Shown here: in pieces, positions 25,864-33,760 of the stretch
Layout of the letters: each line of letters opens with the position of its first letter
Numbering within the stretch: the stretch's first letter is position 1
Assembly: GCA_015655125.1 (NCBI GenBank)
Contig: JAATFP010000006.1
Location: forward strand, 1 to 55,383
Direction: 5' to 3'
Source: Chitinophagales bacterium
Lineage (GTDB): Bacteria; Bacteroidota; Bacteroidia; Chitinophagales; Chitinophagaceae
DNA length: 55,383 nt
Translations under genes and position numbers: made by a program
The notes under the pieces: generated by a model
What the model saw: the letters and a program-made list of their open reading frames with translations, nothing else
Told to the model about the DNA's origin: nothing
Database searches by the model: none

Positions 25864-25994
25864 GATCAAAGCGAAGATTGTAAGAACCCGGATTTTCTTT
25901 CGCTAAAATCTTCCGGTCAAACATTTTGCGAAGCAAAATAAAATCTGCGTAATCTCTTAATCAATCCCGCAAGGCGGGAAAAGAAATCTGCGAT
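25864..25994. repeat. Gene-less copy of the CGCAGATT hairpin element (right half)
   Basis: This copy keeps the inner GATCAAAGCGAAGATTGTAA and the right arm: ATTTTGC-GAA-GCAAAAT, AAATCTGCGTAATCTCTTAA, TCCCGC-AAG-GCGGGA, AAATCTGCGATC. It lacks the left arm seen at 29888. Stems differ from other copies but remain complementary. Confidence 0.7.
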
Positions 25995-26037
25995 CCTATG
26001 TCTCCGCTTCAATTAACATCGTAATTTTTAATGCTGA

Positions 26038-26475
26038 CTAGATCGTTCCGATCTCCATTTCCACGCATCCATCCACCAGATCCTGTATCGTTTTTTTCTC
26101 CAGCACTTTCAGCGTCGCATCTCTCGTTATTGCCATCACTCTGCGTAATCCGCAATTCACTTCATCGCAGTCCTCACACTTGGTATAAAAATTCAGGCTT
26201 ACACACGGCAACATCGCAATCGGCCCGCCGATGATGCGGATCACAGCCGCAAGACTGGTCTTCTTCGGGGCATTGGCCAGGAAATAACCACCACCTTTTC
26301 CCTTCTTGCTTTCGAGTACACTATGTTGCTTGAGCAACAACAGGATGCTTTCCAGGAACTTGATCGGGATCTTTTTTTTCTCCGCAATATCCGCGATAAG
26401 CACGGGACCCTTTCCATATTCCGCCGCAAGATAGCCGAGGGCCTTCAGGCCATATTGAGTTTTTTTAGATATCAT
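26038..26475 (-). CDS. Rrf2-family transcriptional regulator, probable sulfur-assimilation repressor
   Basis: The 145 residues have the Rrf2 winged HTH (QYGLKALGYLAAEYGKGPVL, ADIAEKKKIPIKFLESILL, GKGGGYFL). C91, C100, C103 and C108 form a PC..C..C..C pattern resembling the Fe-S ligand region of IscR/NsrR-type members, so it may sense Fe-S or sulfur status; CymR-like sensing through CysK is another family option. It is divergent from cysH, and the cysH promoter carries GTCTA-N9-TAGAC, also found at the TonB receptor. A TAATTTTG -7 box (26482-26489, minus strand) serves its own promoter. Confidence 0.88.
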   Translation of the reverse strand: MISKKTQYGLKALGYLAAEYGKGPVLIADIAEKKKIPIKFLESILLLLKQHSVLESKKGKGGGYFLANAPKKTSLAAVIRIIGGPIAMLPCVSLNFYTKCEDCDEVNCGLRRVMAITRDATLKVLEKKTIQDLVDGCVEMEIGTI

Positions 26476-26481
26476 CGGCTA

Positions 26482-26489
26482 CAAAATTA
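26482..26489 (-). promoter_or_regulatory. -7 box of the Rrf2 regulator gene
   Basis: TAATTTTG on the minus strand fits TAnnTTTG and ends 6 bases before the ATG. The leader would be extremely short. Confidence 0.4.
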
Positions 26490-26498
26490 GATTTTTTC

Positions 26499-26529
26499 TT
26501 TGATTATAAGGTTTACAGCGGTACATTTG
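26499..26529 (+). promoter_or_regulatory. cysH promoter
   Basis: TTTG at 26499-26502 and TACATTTG at 26522-26529 are 19 bases apart, an ideal Bacteroidota sigma-A promoter. Transcription would start inside the operator at 26529-26547, leaving a ~135-base leader before cysH. Confidence 0.65.
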
Positions 26530-26547
26530 TCTATCATATAAGTAGAC
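26529..26547. promoter_or_regulatory. Candidate Rrf2 operator GTCTA-N9-TAGAC at cysH
   Basis: This inverted repeat covers the predicted cysH start point, next to the divergent Rrf2 gene. The same half-sites with the same spacing recur in the TonB receptor promoter (33560-33582). Confidence 0.6.
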
Positions 26548-26669
26548 TTGGCGGCATGAATACGACCTTTGATACATACAAACATCCTCAATCCATTAGC
26601 TGTATATGCATGTGTTGCGGATAACCAATATCTCTGGATTAGTTGTTTCCCTTATTTTTTAGCTTTTTA

Positions 26670-27407
26670 ATGACAGAACAGCCACAACATATCATTTCTC
26701 AGTTAACCTATCAATTAGGTAGACTAAGCGCCGGCGATGCGCTGGCATTACTTGCCAACCTGTTTCCCGGGCAGGTAACATTTAGCAGCAGCTTCAGTTT
26801 TGAGGACCAGGTGATCTCACATTTCATTCTCAGCAAACAACTGCCTGTCAGCATTTTTACATTGGATACGGGCAGGCTCTTTTCAGAAACATATTCCGTT
26901 TGGAGCAGCACGAACGACCGCTACAAAACAACGGTGAAGGCATACTATCCAAACCAGGATGACCTGCAGGTTTTTGTGGAAACGCACGGGCCTAATGCAT
27001 TTTATGCTTCAGTGGATAACAGGAAGTCCTGTTGTCATATCCGCAAAGTGGAGCCATTGAAGCGTGCACTGGCAGGTAACAAAATCTGGGTCACCGGTCT
27101 CCGTGCCGAACATTCGGCTGCGCGACACGATCTGCAGCAACTCGAATGGGATGAGGGCAACCAGGTAATCAAGTATCATCCTATTTTACATTGGACAACA
27201 GAAGAGATAGCGGCATTCATCAAAAAATATAATATTCCTTACAACCCATTGCACGACCGCGGCTTCGTGAGCATCGGCTGTGCGCCTTGTACGCGCGCCA
27301 TCCAGCCAGGCGAAGATTTCCGCGCGGGCCGGTGGTGGTGGGAAGGTGCCGATAAAAAAGAATGCGGGTTACATGAAACGACCAGATTAGCAAGCCCGTC
27401 AACCTGA
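26670..27407 (+). CDS. cysH: Assimilatory adenylylsulfate (APS) reductase, iron-sulfur type
   Basis: It reduces activated sulfate to sulfite. The ATG at 26670 (MTEQPQHIIS) gives 245 residues; an ATG at 26643 would add nine poor residues. The PAPS-reductase fold is present (SSSFSFEDQVI, TLDTGRLFSETY). CC at 121-122 with C204 and C207 (CAPC) form the 4Fe-4S ligand set of APS-specific enzymes, and ECGLH with C232 is the catalytic Cys. This fits the absence of an APS kinase (cysC) in the cluster. First gene of the plus-strand sulfur cluster, under the Rrf2-type operator. Confidence 0.93.
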   Translation: MTEQPQHIISQLTYQLGRLSAGDALALLANLFPGQVTFSSSFSFEDQVISHFILSKQLPVSIFTLDTGRLFSETYSVWSSTNDRYKTTVKAYYPNQDDLQVFVETHGPNAFYASVDNRKSCCHIRKVEPLKRALAGNKIWVTGLRAEHSAARHDLQQLEWDEGNQVIKYHPILHWTTEEIAAFIKKYNIPYNPLHDRGFVSIGCAPCTRAIQPGEDFRAGRWWWEGADKKECGLHETTRLASPST

Positions 27408-27415
27408 GCTGCACT

Positions 27416-27470
27416 GTCAGCCTGAGCTTGTTGAAGGCTGCAACATCGCCTTCGGCAAGGTCAGGCTGAC
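27416..27470. repeat. REP-like inverted repeat between cysH and cysD
   Basis: GTCAGCCTGA (27416-27425) and TCAGGCTGAC (27461-27470) are perfect arms. Inside, CTTG/CAAG and GAAGGC/GCCTTC also pair, giving a long hairpin. CAGCCTGAGCTTG-type repeats are dispersed in many bacterial genomes. A related string lies at 48370-48390. It may modulate read-through from cysH to cysD. Confidence 0.75.
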
Positions 27471-27553
27471 AACAGTTTCAACGACAATTCCACCTTGACC
27501 TGGCGTTTTCGCCGGCCGGGGTGCAAAATATAATTTGTACAAATAGATAAAAG

Positions 27554-28462
27554 ATGAGTGAGAAAAAATTGGATTATTTAGAGCAACTTGAGTCTGAATC
27601 TATTCACATCTTCCGGGAAGTGGCGGGGCAATTTGAAAAACCTGCACTGCTCTTCAGCGGTGGCAAGGATTCGATCGTACTGGTGCATCTTGCATTGAAA
27701 GCATTTCGCCCGGGAAAATTTCCCTTTCCGCTGGTGCATATCGATACCGGTCACAATTTTCAGGAAGCGCTTGATTTCAGGGATGCGCTGGCAGAAAAGA
27801 TCGGCGAAAAGTTGGTGGTGCGCAGTGTCGAAGAAACCATCCGTTTGAAACACCTCACAGAACCGAAAGGAAAATTTGCCAGCAGAAATGCTTTGCAAAC
27901 TTATACTTTACTGGATACGATCGAAGAATTCAAATTTGATGTATTGATCGGCGGCGCGCGGCGCGATGAAGAAAAGGCCCGCGCGAAAGAAAGGATATTT
28001 TCGGTGCGTGATGAATTTGGCCAGTGGAACCCTAAATTGCAACGTCCCGAATTGTGGAACATCTACAATGGAAAAATTCACAAAGGCGAAAACGTACGCG
28101 CGTTCCCGATAAGCAACTGGACGGAACTCGACATCTGGAACTACATTCGCAGGGAACAAATCGATCTTCCTTCCATCTACTTTGCACATGACCGCGAAGT
28201 GCTGGAACATGAAGGCCAGTTCGTAGCTACCTCAAAATTTATTCAACTTGATCCCGATGATAATATTTCGGTAAGAAAAGTAAGGTACCGTACGGTTGGC
28301 GACATGACGTGTACGGCGGCGGTGCAATCGAATGCATCAACGATCGACGATATCATCAACGAGATCATCGCCACCAAAACCAGCGAACGTGGTGAAACGA
28401 GGATCGATGATAAAGTGAGTGAGGCAGCGATGGAAGACAGGAAGAAGAACGGGTATTTTTAG
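27554..28462 (+). CDS. cysD: Sulfate adenylyltransferase subunit 2 (ATP sulfurylase small subunit)
   Basis: CysD makes APS from ATP and sulfate in complex with the GTPase CysN. The 302 residues start MSEKKLDYLEQLESESIHIF and show the ATP-pyrophosphatase P-loop FSGGKDS near 29-35, RRDEEKARAKER near 136-147, and the family end KVSEAAMEDRKKNGYF. Length is normal. Upstream ATAATTTGTAC suggests a weak additional promoter. cysN follows after 156 bases. Confidence 0.97.
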   Translation: MSEKKLDYLEQLESESIHIFREVAGQFEKPALLFSGGKDSIVLVHLALKAFRPGKFPFPLVHIDTGHNFQEALDFRDALAEKIGEKLVVRSVEETIRLKHLTEPKGKFASRNALQTYTLLDTIEEFKFDVLIGGARRDEEKARAKERIFSVRDEFGQWNPKLQRPELWNIYNGKIHKGENVRAFPISNWTELDIWNYIRREQIDLPSIYFAHDREVLEHEGQFVATSKFIQLDPDDNISVRKVRYRTVGDMTCTAAVQSNASTIDDIINEIIATKTSERGETRIDDKVSEAAMEDRKKNGYF

Positions 28463-28477
28463 ATGGACGACGGACGG

Positions 28478-28550
28478 CCGACCACCGACCTCCGAAGTAT
28501 TAAGGGGATGCCTGGTCTATCATTTAAAGCGCTGAGTTTTCGGTGGTCGG
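28478..28550. repeat. Inverted repeat between cysD and cysN
   Basis: CCGACCACCGA (28478-28488) and TCGGTGGTCGG (28540-28550) are perfect 11-base arms around a ~51-base loop in the gap between two subunits of one enzyme. REP-like; may act as attenuator or mRNA stabiliser. Confidence 0.75.
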
Positions 28551-28618
28551 TTGTCAGTGATCCTTCATCAACGGAATGCTCTCACGATAAAGTAAACATT
28601 AACTTTTAGTCAAACACA

Positions 28619-29860
28619 ATGGACATACTCAGATTCATCACAGCAGGCTCCGTAGACGACGGCAAAAGCACGCTCATCGGGCGCTTGCTCTACGACAGCA
28701 AATCGATCATGATCGATCAGCTGGAAGCGATAGAGAAGCAAACAAAAAATAAGAAGGACGGCGAAATAGACCTGGCCCTGCTCACAGACGGTCTTCGCGC
28801 GGAGCGCGAACAAGGCATTACGATCGATGTGGCTTATAAATATTTTTCAACCCCTAAAAGAAAGTTCATCATCGCTGATGCGCCCGGGCATATTCAATAT
28901 ACGCGCAACATGGTAACGGGCGCTTCCAATTCTGATCTCGTCATCATTTTGATCGATGCACGAAACGGCGTGGCCGAACAAACCCGGCGTCATTCCATCA
29001 TCGCATCGCTGCTCAATATTCCGCATGTGGTAGTGGCGATCAACAAAATGGATCTTGTGGGAAATTCGCACGATGTGTTCAACAACATCGTGATTGAATA
29101 TGCAGCCTTCGCAAAAAGCGTGGGATTGAAGGACATACAATACATTCCGATCAGCGCCATCAATGGCGATAATATCGTGGAAAGAAGCGGCAGTTTTCCA
29201 TGGCATGACGGACCGTCCTTGCTGGAGCTATTAGAAACAGTAGAGGTTGCCAATGATATCAACCTGGAAGATGCCCGGTTTCCGGTACAATATGTGATCC
29301 GCCCTCAAACGGAAGAACTGCACGATTATCGCGGCTACGCCGGAAAAGTGCTGAGCGGCGTTTATAAAAAAGGGGATCGTGTAACTGTCCTGCCGTCTGG
29401 TATTGAAAGTAAAATAAAAGCGATCGAGATCAGCGGTAAAGAAACAGAAGAAGCATTTGCACCGCAAAGTATTGTACTGCACCTGGAAGATGACATTGAT
29501 ATCAGTCGTGGTGATACGATCGTTCAATCCAATAATCTTCCGTCAACAGAAAATGAGCTGGAAGTGCTGATTTGCTGGATGGATAACAAGCCGTTGATTC
29601 CGGGAAATAAATATTTACTGCAACACAATAGCCGCGTGGTACGCGCAGTTGTTCGCGATGTTGAGTATAAGATAAACGTAAATTCACTCGAGGAAGAGAA
29701 GGCGCCGGAAAAAGTGTCGCTCAATGATATTGTAAAAGCAACCATTAAAACGGCATCGCCGTTGGTGTTTGATTCTTATAAAAAACTGCGCACCACCGGC
29801 GGAGCGATATTAATAGATGAAACGAGTAATGTGACGGTGGGAGCGTGTATGATACAGTAA
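28619..29860 (+). CDS. cysN: Sulfate adenylyltransferase subunit 1 (CysN GTPase)
   Basis: CysN couples GTP hydrolysis to APS formation by CysD. The 413 residues show the EF-Tu-like GTPase motifs GSVDDGKST (G1, near 11-19), DAPGHIQY (G3) and NKMDLV (G4), then domains II and III. There is no fused CysC kinase domain at the C-terminus, consistent with a direct APS reductase route. The start lies three bases after the usual AAACACA leader; no separate promoter seen. Confidence 0.97.
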   Translation: MDILRFITAGSVDDGKSTLIGRLLYDSKSIMIDQLEAIEKQTKNKKDGEIDLALLTDGLRAEREQGITIDVAYKYFSTPKRKFIIADAPGHIQYTRNMVTGASNSDLVIILIDARNGVAEQTRRHSIIASLLNIPHVVVAINKMDLVGNSHDVFNNIVIEYAAFAKSVGLKDIQYIPISAINGDNIVERSGSFPWHDGPSLLELLETVEVANDINLEDARFPVQYVIRPQTEELHDYRGYAGKVLSGVYKKGDRVTVLPSGIESKIKAIEISGKETEEAFAPQSIVLHLEDDIDISRGDTIVQSNNLPSTENELEVLICWMDNKPLIPGNKYLLQHNSRVVRAVVRDVEYKINVNSLEEEKAPEKVSLNDIVKATIKTASPLVFDSYKKLRTTGGAILIDETSNVTVGACMIQ

Positions 29861-29887
29861 GATTCTCGATTAAAGCGAAGAAATAGA

Positions 29888-30176
29888 ATAGCAGATTTTT
29901 TTCTTCGCCTTTGGCGAATTGATTCAGAGATTACGCAGATTGGATCCCGCTTCGCGGGATGATCGAAGCGAACATTGTCAGAATCAGGATTTAAAGGATT
30001 TAAGGACTTGCAGGATTTTTCTTTACTGAGTCGATCTCATCCGGAAAATCCTTACATCTTGTAAATCGGGATTCAGACAACGACCCGCTACAATCTCCGC
30101 ACAGTTTCGCGAAGCGAAACAAAATCTGCGTAATCTCTCAATCTGTTTGCCGAAGGCGAAAAAATAAATCTGTGAT
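29888..30176. repeat. Gene-less, two-armed copy of the CGCAGATT hairpin element
   Basis: The left arm reads AGCAGATTTTTTTC, TTCGCC-TTT-GGCGAA, TTGATTCAGAGATTACGCAG, ATCCCGC-TTC-GCGGGAT. The right arm mirrors it: GTTTCGC-GAA-GCGAAAC, AAAATCTGCGTAATCTCT, TTTGCC-GAA-GGCGAA, AAATCTGTGAT. Inside is a second inverted pair: CAGGATTTAAAGGATTTAAG against AAAATCCTTACATCTTG. It fills most of the 348-base gap between cysN and cysE; no gene is present. Confidence 0.8.
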
Positions 30177-30208
30177 AAAAAAATAATTCGTACTCAAAAC
30201 ATAATAAC

Positions 30209-31042
30209 ATGACCGATCAATCTTTCATCCAGCAACTGTTCTTCAAGAACAGAAAAAGCTTTAACCACTTCCCTGACAAGGAAGTGGCGGAAAATTTTAC
30301 CGATGAATTGTTCGATCTGTTGTTTACGTCATACGCAGGTAAATATGATACGGAAGAAAAACTCGCGGCACATTATGCAACGATAAAAAATACATTCGCT
30401 GCTTTGCTGTTTGAACTGATCAAAGACGAACAACAAGTGCAGCAGCATACCTACCAGTTGTTTTATGAACTGCCGGAAATATATGAAGCATTGCTGCTGG
30501 ATGCACAGGCGGTGCTGGAGTTTGACCCGGCCGCACTTTCCATAGAAGAGGTGCTGGTGGCTTATCCCGGATTTTATGCAATCGCGGTTTATCGTATCGC
30601 GCATCAGTTGCATGTGCAGGGAATAAAAATGCTGCCGCGTTTGCTCGGTGAATATGCGCATAGCAAAACGGGTATTGATATTCATCCCGGCGCACAGATC
30701 GGAAAATCTTTTTTCATCGACCATGGGACCGGCATTGTAATAGGCGAAACAACTGTCATCGGCAACGACGTTAAATTGTACCAGGGAGTAACGTTGGGCG
30801 CATTGAACGTGGCGAAAGCAAACGCAACAACGAAACGCCATCCGACAATCCAGGATGGAGTGGTAATCTACTCCGGTGCCACCATTCTCGGAGGCGCTAC
30901 CGTAATTGGCAGAAACAGCATCATCGGCGGAAACGTGTGGCTCACCTACAGTGTACCCTCACATTCTATCGTGTATAATAAAAGCGAAATAAAGGTACGC
31001 GATAACAATCCGCTGCCGGAAGCGCTTAATTTCGTAATCTGA
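30209..31042 (+). CDS. cysE: Serine O-acetyltransferase
   Basis: It makes O-acetylserine for cysteine synthesis. The 277 residues have a helical N-terminal domain (~1-150) and a left-handed beta-helix C-terminus with hexapeptide repeats: DIHPGAQIGKSFFIDHGTGI, VVIGETTVIGNDVKLYQG, then VTLGA. The catalytic His is in FIDHGTG. The C-terminus lacks the typical terminal Ile of the CysE/CysK-binding tail in exact form but ends NFVI, so binding to CysK is plausible. cysK follows 41 bases later in the same transcript. Confidence 0.93.
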   Translation: MTDQSFIQQLFFKNRKSFNHFPDKEVAENFTDELFDLLFTSYAGKYDTEEKLAAHYATIKNTFAALLFELIKDEQQVQQHTYQLFYELPEIYEALLLDAQAVLEFDPAALSIEEVLVAYPGFYAIAVYRIAHQLHVQGIKMLPRLLGEYAHSKTGIDIHPGAQIGKSFFIDHGTGIVIGETTVIGNDVKLYQGVTLGALNVAKANATTKRHPTIQDGVVIYSGATILGGATVIGRNSIIGGNVWLTYSVPSHSIVYNKSEIKVRDNNPLPEALNFVI

Positions 31043-31083
31043 TCATTTATCATCAATATTAAAATACTACTCAAAAAACTATC

Positions 31084-31995
31084 ATGAAAGCAAGTAACAT
31101 TTTACAGACGATCGGCAACACGCCCCACGTAAAGATCAACAGGTTGTTTGGTAATGATCACGAAGTGTATATCAAACTGGAAAAAAACAATCCCGGTGCA
31201 AGTATCAAAGACAGGATCGCACTGGCGATGATCGAAGATGCGGAAGCGAAAGGATTGCTCAACAAAGACAGCGTGATCATTGAACCCACAAGTGGCAACA
31301 CAGGGATCGGCCTTGCATTGGTGGCTGCGGTGAAAGGATATAAGCTGATTTTGGTAATGCCCGAAAGCATGAGCGTGGAAAGAAGGAAGATCATGAGCGC
31401 CTACGGCGCGGAGTTTGTATTAACGCCACGCGAAAAAGGCATGAAAGGAGCCATCGCCGAAGCAACAGAACTCGCTTCTAAAACACCCAACTCCTGGATC
31501 CCGCAGCAGTTTGACAATCCCGCAAATACGGCTATTCATAAAAAAACAACGGCGCAGGAAATACTGGCAGATTTTTCTGACGGTCTTGATTACATCATCA
31601 CCGGCGTTGGCACGGGCGGGCATATTACCGGTGTAGCTGAAATTTTAAAAGAAAAATTTTCAAACCTCAAAGTGTTTGCTGTTGAGCCGGAACTTTCACC
31701 GGTATTAAGTGGCGGCGCCCCGTCTCCACACCCGCTGCAGGGGATAGGCGCGGGCTTTGTTCCATCCATTCTCAACACCTGGATCTTAGACGGTATTATC
31801 CAGGTTGGTAAAGACGAGGCATTCAACTACGCACAACGCATCGCAAAGGAAGAAGGAATTTTTGTAGGGGTATCCACAGGCGCATCGTTGGCAGCAGTTG
31901 CAAAAAAGCTATCGGAGATTCCTGCAGGATCAAAAGTGCTGACGTTTAATTATGATACGGGAGAGCGGTATTTATCTGTTGAAGGGCTTTATTAA
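31084..31995 (+). CDS. cysK: Cysteine synthase A (O-acetylserine sulfhydrylase)
   Basis: A PLP enzyme that makes cysteine from O-acetylserine and sulfide. The 303 residues show NPGASIKDR with the PLP lysine near 43, the phosphate and substrate loop PTSGNTGIG near 69-77, and [10 protein letters not shown] near 178-187 that binds the PLP phosphate. Length matches CysK. It lies downstream of cysE, completing sulfate-to-cysteine apart from sulfite reductase, which is not in the window. Confidence 0.95.
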   Translation: MKASNILQTIGNTPHVKINRLFGNDHEVYIKLEKNNPGASIKDRIALAMIEDAEAKGLLNKDSVIIEPTSGNTGIGLALVAAVKGYKLILVMPESMSVERRKIMSAYGAEFVLTPREKGMKGAIAEATELASKTPNSWIPQQFDNPANTAIHKKTTAQEILADFSDGLDYIITGVGTGGHITGVAEILKEKFSNLKVFAVEPELSPVLSGGAPSPHPLQGIGAGFVPSILNTWILDGIIQVGKDEAFNYAQRIAKEEGIFVGVSTGASLAAVAKKLSEIPAGSKVLTFNYDTGERYLSVEGLY

Positions 31996-32125
31996 TTAAA
32001 TAATAGTTGTTATTTATATGCCCGCCGATAGGGTTGGCTTAATAAGATGGTGAAATTATTCACTGGTCGTTATTTAATTATTAATAGTACCTAAACATTA
32101 ACACTCAACTCTCAAACCTTCCACC

Positions 32126-33520
32126 TTGAACCTTAAACCATACGCCGGTGATGAACAATTGCTGACGCTTTTTTTTAAGCCGGAGAACTTGAACGTGCTG
32201 CTCATTGGTGCAGGAAGTGCCGGACTGGCGGCGCTTTCAACAATACTGGACAATGCGCCGGCAACTGCTGTAAAGGTGGTTGATGCAGAAATTTCTGAAG
32301 CGATGGAAATGCTCGTAAGAGAAAACGACAACATTGCTGTTGAAAGGAGATCATTTGATATAACAGATCTGGATGGCAAAGATCTGGTGATCGTCACTGT
32401 TGCTGATAAACAGGAAATCCAAAAGATCCGGAATGCCGCAAAGGAAAATAATATTCCGGTAAGTATTCCTGGAAGTCCCGAGCTTAGTGATTTTTTTCTG
32501 GATCCGAAAGCGCAGCAAGAAAATACACATAGCAGCCTGGATAAGAAGATCCGGGAACTAAACGATCTTTCCAAAGTGATCGCTTCCAAGCAGGCGATGC
32601 TGGAACAGGGCAGCAAGCCGGCACAAAAAAAATGGCCGCGGATCGTACTATTTTCTTTGCTGGCATTTTTCTTCATGATCGTCGGCCACGTGCTGCTGTC
32701 TTATATTCCGTTGCAGCATGTGGAGCAGGCGATCGAAGCGATTCCGGGCATCATCACTACCAGAGCATTTCTGATCATGCTGCTGATCGGTTTCCTGGCG
32801 CAGATGTCTGATGGTTCGCTTGGTATGGGATACGGAACTATCGCCACTACTTTTCTGCTTGCCTATGGCGTAACGCCTGCTTTGGTGAGCAGCCAGGTGC
32901 ATTCGGCACGCGTTTTTTCCAGCGGTGTTTCGGGCTACAGTCATCACCGTTTTGGGAATATCAATAAAAAATTATTCAGCACGCTCGTCATTCCGGGTGT
33001 GATCGGTGCCGCTATAGGAGCGGCCTGCGCTTATTTTGGTCAAAAATATTCCATCTACATTCGAGTTCCGCTTTCACTATACACGATCTATCTTGGTTAT
33101 TTTATCATTAAAAAAGCTTTCGGGAAAAAGAACCTGAAAGACAAGGTTAAAAAAGCCGGCTGGCTCGCTTCGGCCGGTGGGTTTATGGATGCGTTTGCCG
33201 GCGGCGGATGGGGAACACTGGTAACAAGTACCTTGATGGCGAAGCGAAAAAGCCCACGATATGTTATCGGCTCGGTTTGCCTGGCAGAATTTTTTGTAGT
33301 ACTTACAAGTTCGGTCACGTTTTTCATTTTATTAAAACATATCCCTATTCTTGAAATAGCCGGGCTGATTGTTGGTGGACTCATTGCGGCACCCATAGCA
33401 GCGAGGCTCGTAGGAAAGCTCCCGATGAAGACCATGTTCATTTTAGTGGGTTCACTCGTGATCGTTACCAGCATAAATACACTTTGGAAAGCGGTCCTGA
33501 TCGCCTGGGCAGCGCTCTAG
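32126..33520 (+). CDS. Fusion of siroheme-synthase-like Rossmann domain with TSUP (TauE/SafE) permease
   Basis: The 464-residue protein starts with TTG in this reading; no ATG is available further upstream. Residues ~22-125 are a Rossmann domain (NVLLIGAGSAGLAAL, GxGxxG at 28-33) resembling the precorrin-2 dehydrogenase part of CysG/Met8. Residues ~130-165 are a charged linker. Residues ~175-464 are a TSUP sulfite/sulfonate-type permease with about eight membrane helices and the repeated G(F/G)LAQMSDGSLGMGYG and GGFMDAFAGGGWG motifs. It fits a sulfite or sulfate transporter sensing or serving siroheme/sulfite metabolism. Last gene of the cys run. I recall similar fusions in Bacteroidota, but function is untested. 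Confidence 0.85.
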   Translation: MNLKPYAGDEQLLTLFFKPENLNVLLIGAGSAGLAALSTILDNAPATAVKVVDAEISEAMEMLVRENDNIAVERRSFDITDLDGKDLVIVTVADKQEIQKIRNAAKENNIPVSIPGSPELSDFFLDPKAQQENTHSSLDKKIRELNDLSKVIASKQAMLEQGSKPAQKKWPRIVLFSLLAFFFMIVGHVLLSYIPLQHVEQAIEAIPGIITTRAFLIMLLIGFLAQMSDGSLGMGYGTIATTFLLAYGVTPALVSSQVHSARVFSSGVSGYSHHRFGNINKKLFSTLVIPGVIGAAIGAACAYFGQKYSIYIRVPLSLYTIYLGYFIIKKAFGKKNLKDKVKKAGWLASAGGFMDAFAGGGWGTLVTSTLMAKRKSPRYVIGSVCLAEFFVVLTSSVTFFILLKHIPILEIAGLIVGGLIAAPIAARLVGKLPMKTMFILVGSLVIVTSINTLWKAVLIAWAAL

Positions 33521-33559
33521 AAAATAATTCAAAAGTTCAAAAAAAATTCCGTATAAATT

Positions 33560-33582
33560 TAGTCTACAAAAATAATAGACTA
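33560..33582. promoter_or_regulatory. Candidate Rrf2 operator TAGTCTA-N9-TAGACTA at the TonB receptor gene
   Basis: A perfect 7-bp inverted repeat with the same half-site and spacing as at cysH. It abuts the -7 box of the next feature, so binding would block RNA polymerase. Confidence 0.6.
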
Positions 33583-33590
33583 TATATTTG
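33583..33590 (+). promoter_or_regulatory. TonB receptor promoter -7 box TATATTTG
   Basis: Exact TAnnTTTG match directly after the operator. The -33 region at 33558-33561 reads TTTA. The leader to the ATG is ~165 bases. Confidence 0.55.
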
Positions 33591-33760
33591 CACTTTCCCG
33601 CTATTTCGATTCTTTCCCATCTGAAAAAGTTATCAGCGCATGTCTGCCCGATAACTATATCCTTAAAATAAAAAAATGATAGTGACAAAATTATTCCAGC
33701 GATGTTGTAGCCACCCTGTTATGGCACAAACATTTTATTAACACAAGACAAAATTAATTA

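Noticed and set aside
26530..26669. S-box-type riboswitch in the cysH leader
   Set aside because: No conserved SAM-I stems or GG-rich core; control is better explained by the inverted-repeat operator.
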